Assembly: GCA_014237395.1 (NCBI GenBank)
Contig: JABZFP010000030.1
Coordinates: 310,001 to 374,000 of the forward strand
Reading direction: 5' to 3'
Length of the DNA stretch: 64,000 bases
Origin: Desulfobacteraceae bacterium
Lineage (GTDB): Bacteria > Desulfobacterota > Desulfobacteria > Desulfobacterales > UBA5852
Part shown: positions 11,620 to 20,192 of the stretch, in pieces
Layout of the letters: every line of letters starts with the position of its first letter
Position numbering within the stretch: the first letter of the stretch is position 1
The notes under the pieces: model-generated
Told to the model about the DNA's origin: nothing
Databases searched by the model: none
Seen by the model: only the letters and a program-made list of their open reading frames with translations
Translations under genes and position numbers: made by a program

Positions 11620-12332
11620 AAACGCTTCCGCGGCTGCTTTGCCTGACGGTCTTGGCCGTGCCGGTGTTTGCCGGATTGTCGCCTTTCCCGTCCGGGACCG
11701 AGGTTTTACCCGGCGTGCCATGGGGGCCGGTGCTGCACGTACTGCTGGTGCTGGGGGGCGTGGCCTGTGTTTGCGGCCGGGCTTTTCTGGCAAATGTGGT
11801 CGCGGTGACAGCCCTTGTTCTCTCCTCGGTCGTATTTGCCGGCGGCCTGGTCTCATGGCTGCTGGCGATGGCCGGAGGGAATTCGGCGGGCGTGGCCGGC
11901 AGTATCCATGGCGCGCATTACGTAGGCCTGGCCCTGAATATGCTCAGCGTGATCCCGCTGGCACTGGCCATCGTGGCCGCCATTCCCTTTGATCGGCTGG
12001 AGCAGCGTCTGCTGCGCGGGACGCGCGGCATATCGTCCGGGGAAAAATACCTGCTCATGTTTGTCCGGGTATTTAATCACATCGTCTATGTTGTGATTCC
12101 GAACATCCTGGAAGTGATGCGCGAGGAAGCCCTGCTGCGGGCCGTTTCAGAAAGGGCTTCGCGGCCCGCCGGCCCGCGTGGCCTGGGATCATTGGGGCGC
12201 CGCTTGACGGCGGCTATGGTTCAGGTCGGCGTCAGCGGCATATGCGCCTCCCTGCGCTTTATTCCCCTCTGGGCCCGGGAAATTGACGCCTTGCCCCGTC
12301 GATCATCTTCCAAGCACAGGAGTAGAACGTGA
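11616..12332 (+). CDS. ECF transporter T component (transmembrane), divergent
   Basis: A GTG start at 11616 overlaps the stop of the ATPase gene, behind gggaggccctt, and gives 238 residues. About five hydrophobic segments occupy residues 5-22, 35-50, 55-75, 80-105 and 120-140, followed by a cytoplasmic helical tail. In EcfT proteins two Ala-Arg-Gly motifs couple to the ATPases. Here only loosely similar sequences (ERASRPAG and RRSSSK) are visible, so the coupling helices have diverged. Assignment as the T subunit rests on size, topology and position between an A and an S gene. It ends in a four-base overlap with the S gene. Confidence 0.68.
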   Translation: MKTLPRLLCLTVLAVPVFAGLSPFPSGTEVLPGVPWGPVLHVLLVLGGVACVCGRAFLANVVAVTALVLSSVVFAGGLVSWLLAMAGGNSAGVAGSIHGAHYVGLALNMLSVIPLALAIVAAIPFDRLEQRLLRGTRGISSGEKYLLMFVRVFNHIVYVVIPNILEVMREEALLRAVSERASRPAGPRGLGSLGRRLTAAMVQVGVSGICASLRFIPLWAREIDALPRRSSSKHRSRT

Positions 12333-12868
12333 CATCAAACACGCAGATGAAACAGTTGGTTCTCGTTGGTGTGACCGCCGCGTTTGCAACCCTTGCCTTT
12401 TTGGGGACCACCGTCATCCGGATTCCGATTCCCGCTTCGGGCGGGTATTTCAACCTGGGGGATACCTTCGTCATGGCCGCCGCCCTCTTGTACGGCCCGC
12501 TGGTCGGCGGGCTGGTGGGTGCCATCGGCCCGGCCATGGCGGATGCGCTGGGGTTTCCGCAGTTCATCCTGGCGACGGCCGTTGTTAAAGGCGTCGAGGG
12601 CATCCTGATCGGTCTCATCGTCGGGTCCCGGAGGCGGCCATGGCGTGCGGTGATCGCTTTGGCGGCCGGCGTGCTGGTTCTGGTGGGGGGCTATTACCTG
12701 TTCGAGGCCTATCTCTATCCCCTGCTGGCGCGGCGCATACCATTCTTTGGCGTTACCGATGCGGCCGCCGCTCTGGCGGAAGTGGTGCCGAATCTCCTGC
12801 AGGGCGGGATCAGTGCCGTGATCGCGTTCGGCATCTGGAAGATTCTGGCGCGATCGTCCAAAGGATAG
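12329..12868 (+). CDS. ECF transporter S component (substrate-binding membrane protein)
   Basis: The 179-residue membrane protein starts at GTG within the stop of the T gene. Six hydrophobic segments and the sequence GGYFNLGDT near residue 40 match the ECF-type riboflavin-like S component family (PF07155-like), in which that segment lies in the first loop. S components bind the substrate in the membrane and dock onto the A-T module. The substrate cannot be read from the sequence: no riboswitch precedes the operon, and neighbours give no pathway hint. A complete dedicated A-T-S operon indicates a group I ECF transporter. Confidence 0.82.
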   Translation: MTSNTQMKQLVLVGVTAAFATLAFLGTTVIRIPIPASGGYFNLGDTFVMAAALLYGPLVGGLVGAIGPAMADALGFPQFILATAVVKGVEGILIGLIVGSRRRPWRAVIALAAGVLVLVGGYYLFEAYLYPLLARRIPFFGVTDAAAALAEVVPNLLQGGISAVIAFGIWKILARSSKG

Positions 12869-12899
12869 GACGCCCAGGGCCGCATAACGCTTCCGGGTG

Positions 12900-13529
12900 C
12901 TATCGGTATAGCGCGGCTTCCATTGCGGCGCGGTGGACTTTCCCCGCAAAATGCACCGGGCTGTGACCGAACAGTGGGTCCCAGCCGGCCGGGTCGGCCG
13001 AACAGAAAAACTGCACCTCAAGTCCCATGCGCGTTGCCGCATCGTTCGCCGGGCGGCCGATCATTCTGGCAGCTGCGGCCCAGGTGGCGCCGCAGGGGGC
13101 ACCCCGCAGCACTTCGATGGCGGTCAGGTGGCCCTTGGTGACCTCGATCCTGAACCGGGGGGTGCCGAACCGCCGGCCATATTCGCCCAAGCCATCCTGG
13201 CGGGCCAGCCCACATCAGGTCGGGGGCGTGACGGCATAGCGGATGGTGCGGCCCGGGGCGATCACAGGGATGGATTGACGCTCACAGAGCACGGCCAGAT
13301 CTTCGGAAAGATCCGGGTGCCGGAGATAGTCCAGAACCAGGTCGGCAGGGATAACGTCCGGCAGAATGGCGCTGGTATCATCCAGCACGTCCGGCAGCGG
13401 CTGGTCGATGGCGAAACATTCCAGCTGGAATCGCCCGCCGCCGTAGCGGCGGATACCGGCGATTTTGGCTTCGGCGCTGTTTCCTTGCTGAAATATGGCG
13501 ACACGCTGTCCGGAACGGGTTTCAGGCAT
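12900..13529 (-). CDS. dfsP: DUF166 family selenoprotein DfsP, in-frame UGA read as selenocysteine
   Basis: Two frames joined by the in-frame TGA at 13215-13217 make one 209-residue DUF166 protein; reading stops at the UGA would leave two fragments. The N-terminal part has the family pattern DLVLDYLRHPDLS. Sec is residue 105, followed by Cys 106 where archaeal homologues have Cys-Cys. The C-terminal part keeps FGTPRFRIEV and the conserved RGAPCGATW (Cys 146). A hairpin suitable as SECIS lies immediately downstream of the UGA. The start has gaggacacccc before ATG, and the gene begins 10 nt after the ABC-F gene, so the two are an operon. The biochemical role is not known; a Sec-Cys pair suggests redox or metal chemistry. 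Automated callers will usually split or drop this gene. Confidence 0.92.
13185..13205 (-). other. Candidate bacterial SECIS hairpin for dfsP
   Basis: In the mRNA sense the element begins 9 nt after the UGA. GCCC (13205-13202) pairs with GGGC (13188-13185), GCC (13201-13199) with GGC (13193-13191), the loop is AGGAU and UU (13190-13189) bulges. The apical loop begins 16 nt from the UGA, inside the range for bacterial SECIS elements, and has a G-rich loop. SelB binding is inferred. Confidence 0.6.
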
Positions 13530-13538
13530 GGGGTGTCC

Positions 13539-15410
13539 TCAGCCGGAACGCTGCTTTTCATCCAGCTGTTTGAGTTGTTTGTCGAAGGGCCGGGCCTGCA
13601 GGGCCAGTTGATCCGTCAATTCTTCCAGGAAACCGAACTGTTTCTCGATTTCCTGCTCGCAGGCATGGATCGATTTGCCCAATTCGGCAATCCGTGCGCC
13701 GTCCCCGGCGGCGGTGGCCTCCTGCATGGCGGCATGCAGGTCCTGCAGGGTGGCGTCGCCCTCCTCGATCCGCTTTTCGGCGCGCGCGATTTTCTTCTCC
13801 AAAGGTTTGGCGGCCTGATTCCGCAGGGTGATAATTTCCGATCGTTCCCGGCGCGCTTCTTTTTTAGAAAGACGCGGTGCCGAAGGGGTGTCGGCGGGTG
13901 GCCGTTCGGGCCGGGTGATGTCGGATTCGTCATGCCATCCCAGACGGTCGAGAAAGCGCTGATAGCTGCCTTCGAAGAGCGTTGCCTGGCGGTTCTGAAA
14001 GACGATCAGGCGTCGGGCGATGGCGTGCAGAAACATCTCGTTATGGGTCACCATGATGACCGCCCCGTCGAAAGCATCGATGGCGGCCAGCAAGGCGTCG
14101 CAGGATTCCATGTCGAGATGGTTGGACGGCTCATCCAGCAGGAGCAAGTTGAGTTTGCGGGCCAGGAGCTGGCCCAGCAGGACGCGGCTTTTTTCGCCGC
14201 CGGACAGGATCTTGACCGGTTTGAGGGCATCGTTGCCCGAAAACATCATGGCGCCGCAGATGTTGCGCGCGGTCTGCCGATCGAGGTCTTCACCGGCCCA
14301 TAGGATTTCCTCTTCCACGGTGCGATCCCCCACCAGACGGTTGATATGGGTCTGATCGAAGAATCCCATTTGGACATTGGGGTTGCAGTGGATATGGCCC
14401 CGGGTGGTCTGGAGTTCGCCGGAAAGGGCCTTGAGCAGCGTGGTCTTGCCCTGGCCGTTGCGGCCGATAACAGCAATGCGGTCGTTATGGTTGACCGTAA
14501 ATCCGAGGCCCTCGAAGAGCGGTGCGTTTTCATCGTAACCGAAGGCCAGGTCGTCGACGGTCATCAGGTGCCGGCCTTTGAAGGGGGCTTCGCGGAAACT
14601 GAATTCGAGGTCCCGGAGGGTGTCCAGTTTTTCCTTTTTCTCCATCTTGTCCAGCGTTTTGATCCGGGACTGGACAAGATTGGCCAGGCGCGCCTTGGCC
14701 CGGAAGCGGGAAATGAACAGTTCGACTTCCTTGCGGCGGCGTTCGTCATTCAGCCGCGTTTTTTCATAGATTTCCTCGTCCTGGGCGATTTGATCGTAAT
14801 ATTTCCCTGTGTTCCCGGCGATTTTACGGGCTTTACAGCGATGGAGGCCGACGACGTGGGTGACGGCCTGATCCATGAAGGAGCGGTCATGGGTGATCAG
14901 CAAGAGTTCTCGCGGCCAGGCCTGCAGAAACTTGACCACCCAGCGAATGGCCGCGATATCCAGGTAGTTGGTCGGTTCGTCCAGCAGGAGCAGATCGGGC
15001 TCCGATATGAGCACTTTGGCCAGATTGAGCCGGACCTGGTAGCCCCCGGAGAATATCTCGGGCGGCTGCTGCAGATCCCGGAGGCCGAAGCCTAAACCGG
15101 CCAGAATGCGTTCGGCTTTCCAGTGCTGGTCGGCCTCATTTTCCGGCAGGCTGGCAATGCCTTCCGCCAGTACGGTGGGCTCACTGAAACGCAGGTGCTG
15201 GCGCACATGGCCGATGCGGTAGTGCCGCGGGATGGTGATATTGCCGCTGTCGACGTCTTCTTCCCCCACCAGAATCCGCAGCAGGGTGGTCTTGCCATTG
15301 CCGTTGCGTCCCACCAGGCCGACTTTCTCCCGCGGGTTGAGGGTGAAGCTGACACCGTCGAAGAGAACGTGGCCGCCATAGCTTTTATGAATATTTTCAA
15401 TACTGATCAT
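13539..15410 (-). CDS. ABC-F family ATPase (ribosome-associated, Uup/EttA-like)
   Basis: The start at 15410 gives 623 residues beginning MISIENIHKSYGG, the usual ABC-F N-terminus; an ATG 30 nt upstream (15440) is an alternative. Two complete ABC domains are present: Walker A GRNGNGKT (near 36), signature FSGGYQ and DEPTNYLD, then GRNGQGKT, LSGGEKS and DEPSNHLD. A charged linker between the domains and a C-terminal coiled coil (about 520-620) are typical of the Uup/ABCF3 type. There is no membrane domain. ABC-F proteins bind ribosomes and relieve stalling rather than transport. The gene is co-oriented with dfsP, which begins 10 nt after its stop. Confidence 0.93.
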   Translation of the reverse strand: MISIENIHKSYGGHVLFDGVSFTLNPREKVGLVGRNGNGKTTLLRILVGEEDVDSGNITIPRHYRIGHVRQHLRFSEPTVLAEGIASLPENEADQHWKAERILAGLGFGLRDLQQPPEIFSGGYQVRLNLAKVLISEPDLLLLDEPTNYLDIAAIRWVVKFLQAWPRELLLITHDRSFMDQAVTHVVGLHRCKARKIAGNTGKYYDQIAQDEEIYEKTRLNDERRRKEVELFISRFRAKARLANLVQSRIKTLDKMEKKEKLDTLRDLEFSFREAPFKGRHLMTVDDLAFGYDENAPLFEGLGFTVNHNDRIAVIGRNGQGKTTLLKALSGELQTTRGHIHCNPNVQMGFFDQTHINRLVGDRTVEEEILWAGEDLDRQTARNICGAMMFSGNDALKPVKILSGGEKSRVLLGQLLARKLNLLLLDEPSNHLDMESCDALLAAIDAFDGAVIMVTHNEMFLHAIARRLIVFQNRQATLFEGSYQRFLDRLGWHDESDITRPERPPADTPSAPRLSKKEARRERSEIITLRNQAAKPLEKKIARAEKRIEEGDATLQDLHAAMQEATAAGDGARIAELGKSIHACEQEIEKQFGFLEELTDQLALQARPFDKQLKQLDEKQRSG

Positions 15411-15506
15411 ACTGGTCTGCCATTTTGGTAACGCTGTCATTTCTGAAGCGAAGGTTTTCGAGAGACACCGCGGCGCTGCCGGCCGCCCCGCTTGCGGATA
15501 TTATAT

Positions 15507-15535
15507 TTGACTTTCAATTACAAGCCTAATATCCT
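15507..15535 (+). promoter_or_regulatory. Predicted sigma-70 promoter for the mla operon
   Basis: TTGACT (15507-15512) and TATCCT (15530-15535) are 17 nt apart in an A+T-rich patch, about 170 nt before mlaE. The rest of the 295-nt spacer has no clear gene. Confidence 0.5.
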
Positions 15536-15705
15536 GCAGCATTTTTGTCCGACCTGATGGCATCTCTCCTGCACGGCCATATTCCTGTCGATCAGATGAT
15601 GTGTAACCAAGCGGGTGACGATACCGACAATAGCTTTAGGGCTTCGTCCCCTCAACGCCCGGGGTTTGACCCCGGCCCAATCGCCGAACAGCCGAAACGG
15701 GAACC

Positions 15706-16506
15706 ATGAACACCGTGCCCTACCCATTGATGACGCTGAACCGCCTGGGGCGGTTCGCCATTGCCCGTTTGCGCCGCCTGGGGCGTTACGCCTTGTTCTT
15801 TTTGCGCAGTTTCCTGCTGATGTTCAGCTGGCCCCTGCAGGTGAACAAGATCCTGCAGCAGGTCTATTTCATCGGCATGAAGTCGGTCTCCGTCATCTGC
15901 CTGACAGCGGTTTCCATCGGCATGGTGCTGGGCCTGCACGGCTACTATACCCTGGTCAAATTCGGTTCCGAAGGGGTGCTGGGGGCGGCGGTGGCCCTCA
16001 CGCTGATCCGTGAATTGGGTCCTGTGCTGACGGCCATCATGCTGATCGGCCGGGCGGGTTCGGCCATGGCCGCCGAGCTCGGCATCATGCGTATTTCCGA
16101 ACAGATCGATGCCCTGGAGACCATGGATATCGATCCGATCCGTTTCCTGGTCAGTCCGAAACTGGCCGCCACGCTGATCAGCATGCCCTTGCTGACCGCC
16201 ATGGCCGATGTGGTCGGTATTATCGGCGGCTATCTGACCGGTGTTCTCATGCTGGGCATCAGTTCGGGAATTTACTTTTCCCGGGTCGAATCCAGCATTC
16301 AGATGGCGGACATCATGGGCGGGTTCATCAAATCGGTGGTGTTTGCCGTCGTCATCATTACGGTCTGCTGTTTCAAAGGCTTTCACACGCATGAGGGGCC
16401 GGAATTCGGCGCCAAAGGGGTCAGCCTTTCCACGACATCGGCCGTGGTGATTGCCAGCGTCCTTGTGCTGATAACCAATTATGTCCTGACATCACTGCTG
16501 TTGTAG
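15706..16506 (+). CDS. mlaE: MlaE-type lipid transport permease
   Basis: The 266-residue protein has the length and topology of MlaE/YrbE: an N-terminal amphipathic segment, then five hydrophobic helices. Conserved family sequences ALTLIRELGPVLTA and GRAGSAMAAELG lie near 100-125. It is the inner-membrane permease of the Mla phospholipid transport system, which moves lipids between the membranes with MlaF, MlaD and MlaC. The ATPase gene follows after 3 nt. Standard MlaB (STAS) and the outer-membrane MlaA are not encoded nearby. Confidence 0.93.
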   Translation: MNTVPYPLMTLNRLGRFAIARLRRLGRYALFFLRSFLLMFSWPLQVNKILQQVYFIGMKSVSVICLTAVSIGMVLGLHGYYTLVKFGSEGVLGAAVALTLIRELGPVLTAIMLIGRAGSAMAAELGIMRISEQIDALETMDIDPIRFLVSPKLAATLISMPLLTAMADVVGIIGGYLTGVLMLGISSGIYFSRVESSIQMADIMGGFIKSVVFAVVIITVCCFKGFHTHEGPEFGAKGVSLSTTSAVVIASVLVLITNYVLTSLLL

Positions 16507-16509
16507 CCT

Positions 16510-17718
16510 ATGACGACACCATTCATACAATTCGAGGGCGTATCCAAAGCCTTCAACGGCAATAAGGTGCTGCGGGGGATCGACCTGGATATCTACCAGG
16601 GAGAGATTACGACCATCATCGGCAAGAGCGGCGGGGGCAAAAGCGTATTGCTCAAGCACATCATCGGCCTGCTGGAGCCTGATGACGGGCGCATTACGAT
16701 CGACGGCCACTGCCTGACCGACGTGAAGGGCCGGGCGCGCAAAAATCTGCGGCGGCGTTTCAGCTATATGTTTCAGGATTCAGCGCTTTTCGATTCGATG
16801 ACGGTATACGAAAACATCGCTTTGCCGCTGCAGGAACGGTGGCGCTTGAAACCGGTCGAAATCAAGGCCCGTGTGCATGCCCGCATGCGCGATCTGGATC
16901 TCGGGGAGATCGACGATGACTATCCGTCCCAACTGTCGGGCGGGATGAAAAAGCGGGTGGCCCTGGCCCGCGCCCTGGTGACCGATCCGGAGGCCGTTCT
17001 GTTTGACGAACCCACCACCGGATTGGACCCGGTGCGCAAAAACAGCGTTCACAACATGATTGCTGAATACCAGCAGAGACTGGGCTTTACGGCCGTCCTG
17101 ATCAGCCACGAAATCCCGGACGTCTTCTATTTTTCCCAGCGGATTGCCATGTTGCATGAAGGACGCATCATTTATGCCGGTACGCCGAACGAACTCCAGC
17201 GTATCTCCGACCCGGTGGTGCATGAATTTATCCAGGGATTCGAGAACGCGGTCGACGATCCGGCCGACACGATTCAGGACGGGGCCTGGAAATCGCATTT
17301 CAATGCTGAAATGGCGCGGATGCAGCGTCATCACGTGCCGTTTGCGCTGGTCGTTCTCAGCATCGAGAATTTATCGGAAATGCTGTCATCCCGCGATGCG
17401 GCTGACCCGGGTGTGGCCCAACGCTTTGCCGATCGGATCCGGCTTCACCTGCGCATTACCGACACCTGCGCCTTGATCGGTCCCAATGCGGTCCTGCTGC
17501 TGCTGCCGTTTACCAGTTTGTCCCAGGCTAAAATGGTTTGCGCTAAATTGGGCCGTGCGCTCAACGGGCAGGAAATCATGCATGTCCAGGAATGTCAGGG
17601 CACCTGTATGGCCATCAGTGCCGGTTTTGCGGAGGTCGAACGCAACGGCCATCCTGAGCGCACACTGGCACAGGCGCTGGCCCAAAAGGAGATTTTCTAT
17701 CAATTCAGTGTGTGTTAG
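16510..17718 (+). CDS. mlaF: MlaF-type ATPase fused to a degenerate GGDEF-like domain
   Basis: Residues 1 to about 250 form a normal MlaF ATPase: Walker A GKSGGGKS (near 38), LSGGMKKR signature and Walker B VLFDEPTTGLD. The family is usually about 270 residues; this protein has 402. The extra part begins with HFNAEMARMQRHHVPFALVV and later VLLLLPF and MAISAGFAEV. Its spacing follows the GGDEF diguanylate cyclase fold, but the GGDEF loop is replaced by IGPNA, so no catalysis is expected. The tail may bind a nucleotide or partner and regulate transport. In other genomes MlaB fills a regulatory role; no MlaB gene is visible here, which makes replacement an attractive inference. Confidence 0.9.
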   Translation: MTTPFIQFEGVSKAFNGNKVLRGIDLDIYQGEITTIIGKSGGGKSVLLKHIIGLLEPDDGRITIDGHCLTDVKGRARKNLRRRFSYMFQDSALFDSMTVYENIALPLQERWRLKPVEIKARVHARMRDLDLGEIDDDYPSQLSGGMKKRVALARALVTDPEAVLFDEPTTGLDPVRKNSVHNMIAEYQQRLGFTAVLISHEIPDVFYFSQRIAMLHEGRIIYAGTPNELQRISDPVVHEFIQGFENAVDDPADTIQDGAWKSHFNAEMARMQRHHVPFALVVLSIENLSEMLSSRDAADPGVAQRFADRIRLHLRITDTCALIGPNAVLLLLPFTSLSQAKMVCAKLGRALNGQEIMHVQECQGTCMAISAGFAEVERNGHPERTLAQALAQKEIFYQFSVC

Positions 17719-17732
17719 CGAGGCGGTCATAG

Positions 17733-18179
17733 ATGAAAAAAGCGTCGATTGAAACCGCGGTCGGACTTTTCGTGTTGATCGGGATACTGTGTGTCGGTTA
17801 CCTCACCGTGAAACTGGGCAAGATGGAAATCCTGGGCAAGGATTACTATAGTGTCGATGCCCAGTTCGACTCGGTGACGGGCTTGAAAGTGGGGGCCAAC
17901 GTCGAAATGGCCGGTGTGCCGATCGGCAAGGTGGAGGCCATTGCGCTGGATCCTGAAAGACAGATCGCCCGTGTGCGGCTGAAAATCCAGAGTTCGGTGG
18001 TCCTTACCGACGACACCATCGCATCGGTCAAAACCGCCGGTATGATCGGCGACAAATATATCAAACTGAGTCCGGGGGGATCGGATTTGATTTTGAAAGC
18101 GGGTGACACCATTATCGAAACGGAATCGGCGCTGGATCTGGAAGAATTGATCAGTAAATATGTTTTTGGCGGCCTTTGA
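17733..18179 (+). CDS. mlaD: MlaD, MCE-domain lipid-binding protein
   Basis: The 148-residue protein has one N-terminal transmembrane helix (about 10-28) and a periplasmic MCE domain. The typical segments are DSVTGLKVGANVEMAGVPIGKV near 45-65 and KTAGMIGDKYIKLSPG near 105-120. MlaD hexamers sit on the MlaE dimer and hold lipid. The gene lies 14 nt downstream of mlaF. The form is short, with little beyond the MCE domain, like E. coli MlaD without its long C-terminal helix. Confidence 0.92.
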   Translation: MKKASIETAVGLFVLIGILCVGYLTVKLGKMEILGKDYYSVDAQFDSVTGLKVGANVEMAGVPIGKVEAIALDPERQIARVRLKIQSSVVLTDDTIASVKTAGMIGDKYIKLSPGGSDLILKAGDTIIETESALDLEELISKYVFGGL

Positions 18180-18291
18180 TCCGCCGCGGTCGCAATTCAA
18201 CCAGCGGCGCCCTGCAGTTTGCCTGACCACGGCAATTGGCTAAACTTCAGTGATCCCTGCGGGGTAGGGATTTACCATAAGGGAGACAGAT

Positions 18292-18924
18292 ATGATGAAA
18301 CGATACGGTTGGATATGGCTGGTTCTCGTGCTGCTGCTGTCATTCGGTCCGTCGGCTTTCGCCGCCGAGCCGGCCGATGTGCTCAAGGCACCCATGGATG
18401 AAGCGCTGGCACTACTGCGGGACCCCCAGTACAAAGTGGACGATCCCGGGAAAAAAGCGGCTCAACGAGAAAAATTCTGGTCCCTGGTCGCGCCGGTTTT
18501 TGATTTCGACGAGTTGTCCAAACGGACCTTGGCCCGCAACTGGGCAGATTTTAACGATGCCCAGCAGGCGGAGTTCGCGCAGGTTTTTTCGGAACTCCTG
18601 GGCAACATCTATGTGGACCGGATTCAGGGCGGCTACAGTGACGAAACCATCGAATTCGGCGATCAGATCCTGCACGATTCCCGCCCGTTGGCCGTGGTCA
18701 AGACCTTTATCGTGTCGGCCCGCAATCGTATTCCCGTGGATTACAGTCTGATTCAGAAGGGGGATACCTGGCGGGTCTACGACGTCAAGGTGGAAGGGGT
18801 CAGTTTGGTCAAAAACTACCGCTCCCAGTTCAAGGAGATCTTGTCCAAGGAGTCACCGGACGAGCTGATCGAGCGGTTGAAACAGAAAGTGGCGGAACAG
18901 AAAGAAAAACTGGCCCAAGGATAG
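18292..18924 (+). CDS. mlaC: MlaC-type periplasmic phospholipid carrier
   Basis: The 210-residue protein has a signal peptide (charged start, hydrophobic core to about 22, cleavage near SAFAAE), a good ribosome site (agggagacag) and MlaC/Ttg2 family sequences: VAPVFDFDELSKRTLARNWA, then PVDYSLIQKGDTWRVYDVKVEGVSL. MlaC shuttles phospholipids across the periplasm between MlaD and an outer-membrane partner. A spacer of 112 nt separates it from mlaD. A strong terminator follows, ending the operon. Confidence 0.92.
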   Translation: MMKRYGWIWLVLVLLLSFGPSAFAAEPADVLKAPMDEALALLRDPQYKVDDPGKKAAQREKFWSLVAPVFDFDELSKRTLARNWADFNDAQQAEFAQVFSELLGNIYVDRIQGGYSDETIEFGDQILHDSRPLAVVKTFIVSARNRIPVDYSLIQKGDTWRVYDVKVEGVSLVKNYRSQFKEILSKESPDELIERLKQKVAEQKEKLAQG

Positions 18925-18964
18925 GCTGGTGCTGCGTCGTGTGCCGTCAGCCCTTTTTAGGGTG

Positions 18965-19007
18965 CGGGCGGGCGGGATCCCTCGATCCCGGCCCGCCCGT
19001 TGTTTTT
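18965..19007 (+). terminator. Intrinsic terminator after mlaC
   Basis: A 9-bp outer stem (18965-18973 with 18991-18999) and a 6-bp inner stem gggatc/gatccc around loop cctc are followed by ttgttttt. It also separates mlaC from the converging dehydrogenase gene. Confidence 0.85.
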
Positions 19008-19018
19008 CGGGGGGTCGC

Positions 19019-19942
19019 TCAGGCCTTGGGTGCTGCGGAATGCACTTGGACCTGGCTCATGCTTTCCAGCGCCAGCATAAGGGCCTGTGTGCCGGATTGG
19101 CCGCCGCCGTTGGCCGTTACCGCCAGATATAGCTGGTGGACCAGCGCCAGGCCGGGCAAACAGAGATGCATGCGGCGGGCTTCGTCGAGGGCGATTCCCA
19201 TATCCTTGATAAAGTGGTCCACGAAAAAACCCGGGTCGAAGTTCCGTTTCAGGATACGCGGCGCCAGATTGGTCAGCGACCAGCATCCGGCCGCCCCTCC
19301 TGAGATACTGGCAAGCACCTGGTCGAGATCCAGGCCGGCGCGGCAGCCGTAAAGAAGGGATTCACAGACCCCGATCATGGTGCCGGCGATAACGATCTGG
19401 TTGCACATCTTGGTATGCTGACCTGCGCCGGCCGGTCCCTGGTGGACGATCTGCTTGCCCATCCGCTTCAACAGGGGCAGGACCGTTTGAACCGCCCCGG
19501 CGTCGCCCCCCACCATGATGGACAGCTGGGCGTTGCGGGCGCCCACGTCACCGCCGGATACCGGGGCATCGATAGCCTGGACGCCCAGCGGGAGAGCCGC
19601 CTCAGATATGGTTTTTGCCAGGTGCGGCTCCGTGGTGGTCATATCGACGGTGATCAGCCCGTCCCGTGCACCCACTAAAACCCCCTGGTCGCCCTGGTAG
19701 ACCTCCTTGACGTCTTCGGGAAACCCGACCATGGTGAAGACGATGTCCGCTTGCCGCGCCACCGCCGCCGGAGATTCCGCCCAGGTGGCACCGGCATCCA
19801 GCAACGGCGCGGCTTTGGCCCGGGTGCGGGTGTAGACGACGGCCGGGTAGCCGGCATCGATAAGGTGTTGGCACATCCAGCGTCCCATTACACCCACGCC
19901 GATCCATCCGACGACCTGCTTTTTTTGAGAGGTATCCGCCAT
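19019..19942 (-). CDS. NAD(P)-dependent beta-hydroxyacid dehydrogenase family protein
   Basis: The 307-residue protein begins with a Rossmann motif GWIGVGVMGRWM (about 13-24). It has the conserved DAPVSGGDVGARN substrate-binding loop and a GQHTKMCNQ segment, which carries the catalytic Lys in this family. It matches the 3-hydroxyisobutyrate / tartronate semialdehyde / 6-phosphogluconate-like dehydrogenase group, which oxidises short beta-hydroxyacids with NAD(P). Substrate cannot be fixed. It is a single gene, starting behind gaaaaaggagaaacaac. Confidence 0.9.
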   Translation of the reverse strand: MADTSQKKQVVGWIGVGVMGRWMCQHLIDAGYPAVVYTRTRAKAAPLLDAGATWAESPAAVARQADIVFTMVGFPEDVKEVYQGDQGVLVGARDGLITVDMTTTEPHLAKTISEAALPLGVQAIDAPVSGGDVGARNAQLSIMVGGDAGAVQTVLPLLKRMGKQIVHQGPAGAGQHTKMCNQIVIAGTMIGVCESLLYGCRAGLDLDQVLASISGGAAGCWSLTNLAPRILKRNFDPGFFVDHFIKDMGIALDEARRMHLCLPGLALVHQLYLAVTANGGGQSGTQALMLALESMSQVQVHSAAPKA

Positions 19943-20097
19943 GTTGTTTCTCCTTTTTCAATGCGGTCTGCGATGCCAAAACGGCAACCAGCATACGCGC
20001 TGGTATGCGGCTTGGCAAGGGGGATCCGGCGGCCCATAATCCGCGCGCGCGTTCGATCGCTATGGGGCAAAGGCCTCTATATCACCTAAAAAATGGG

Positions 20098-20126
20098 TTG
20101 AAACCCTTTCCATTTTTCTCTAATAT
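20098..20126 (+). promoter_or_regulatory. Predicted sigma-70 promoter for serA
   Basis: TTGAAA (20098-20103) and TAATAT (20121-20126) are 17 nt apart, 67 nt before the serA start; both boxes are near consensus. Confidence 0.65.
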
Positions 20127-20192
20127 GGCGGGCACTTTACAGAATGTTGAAACTATTTGAAATATTTAAAGAATACTTTTTGGAGGCGGCGA

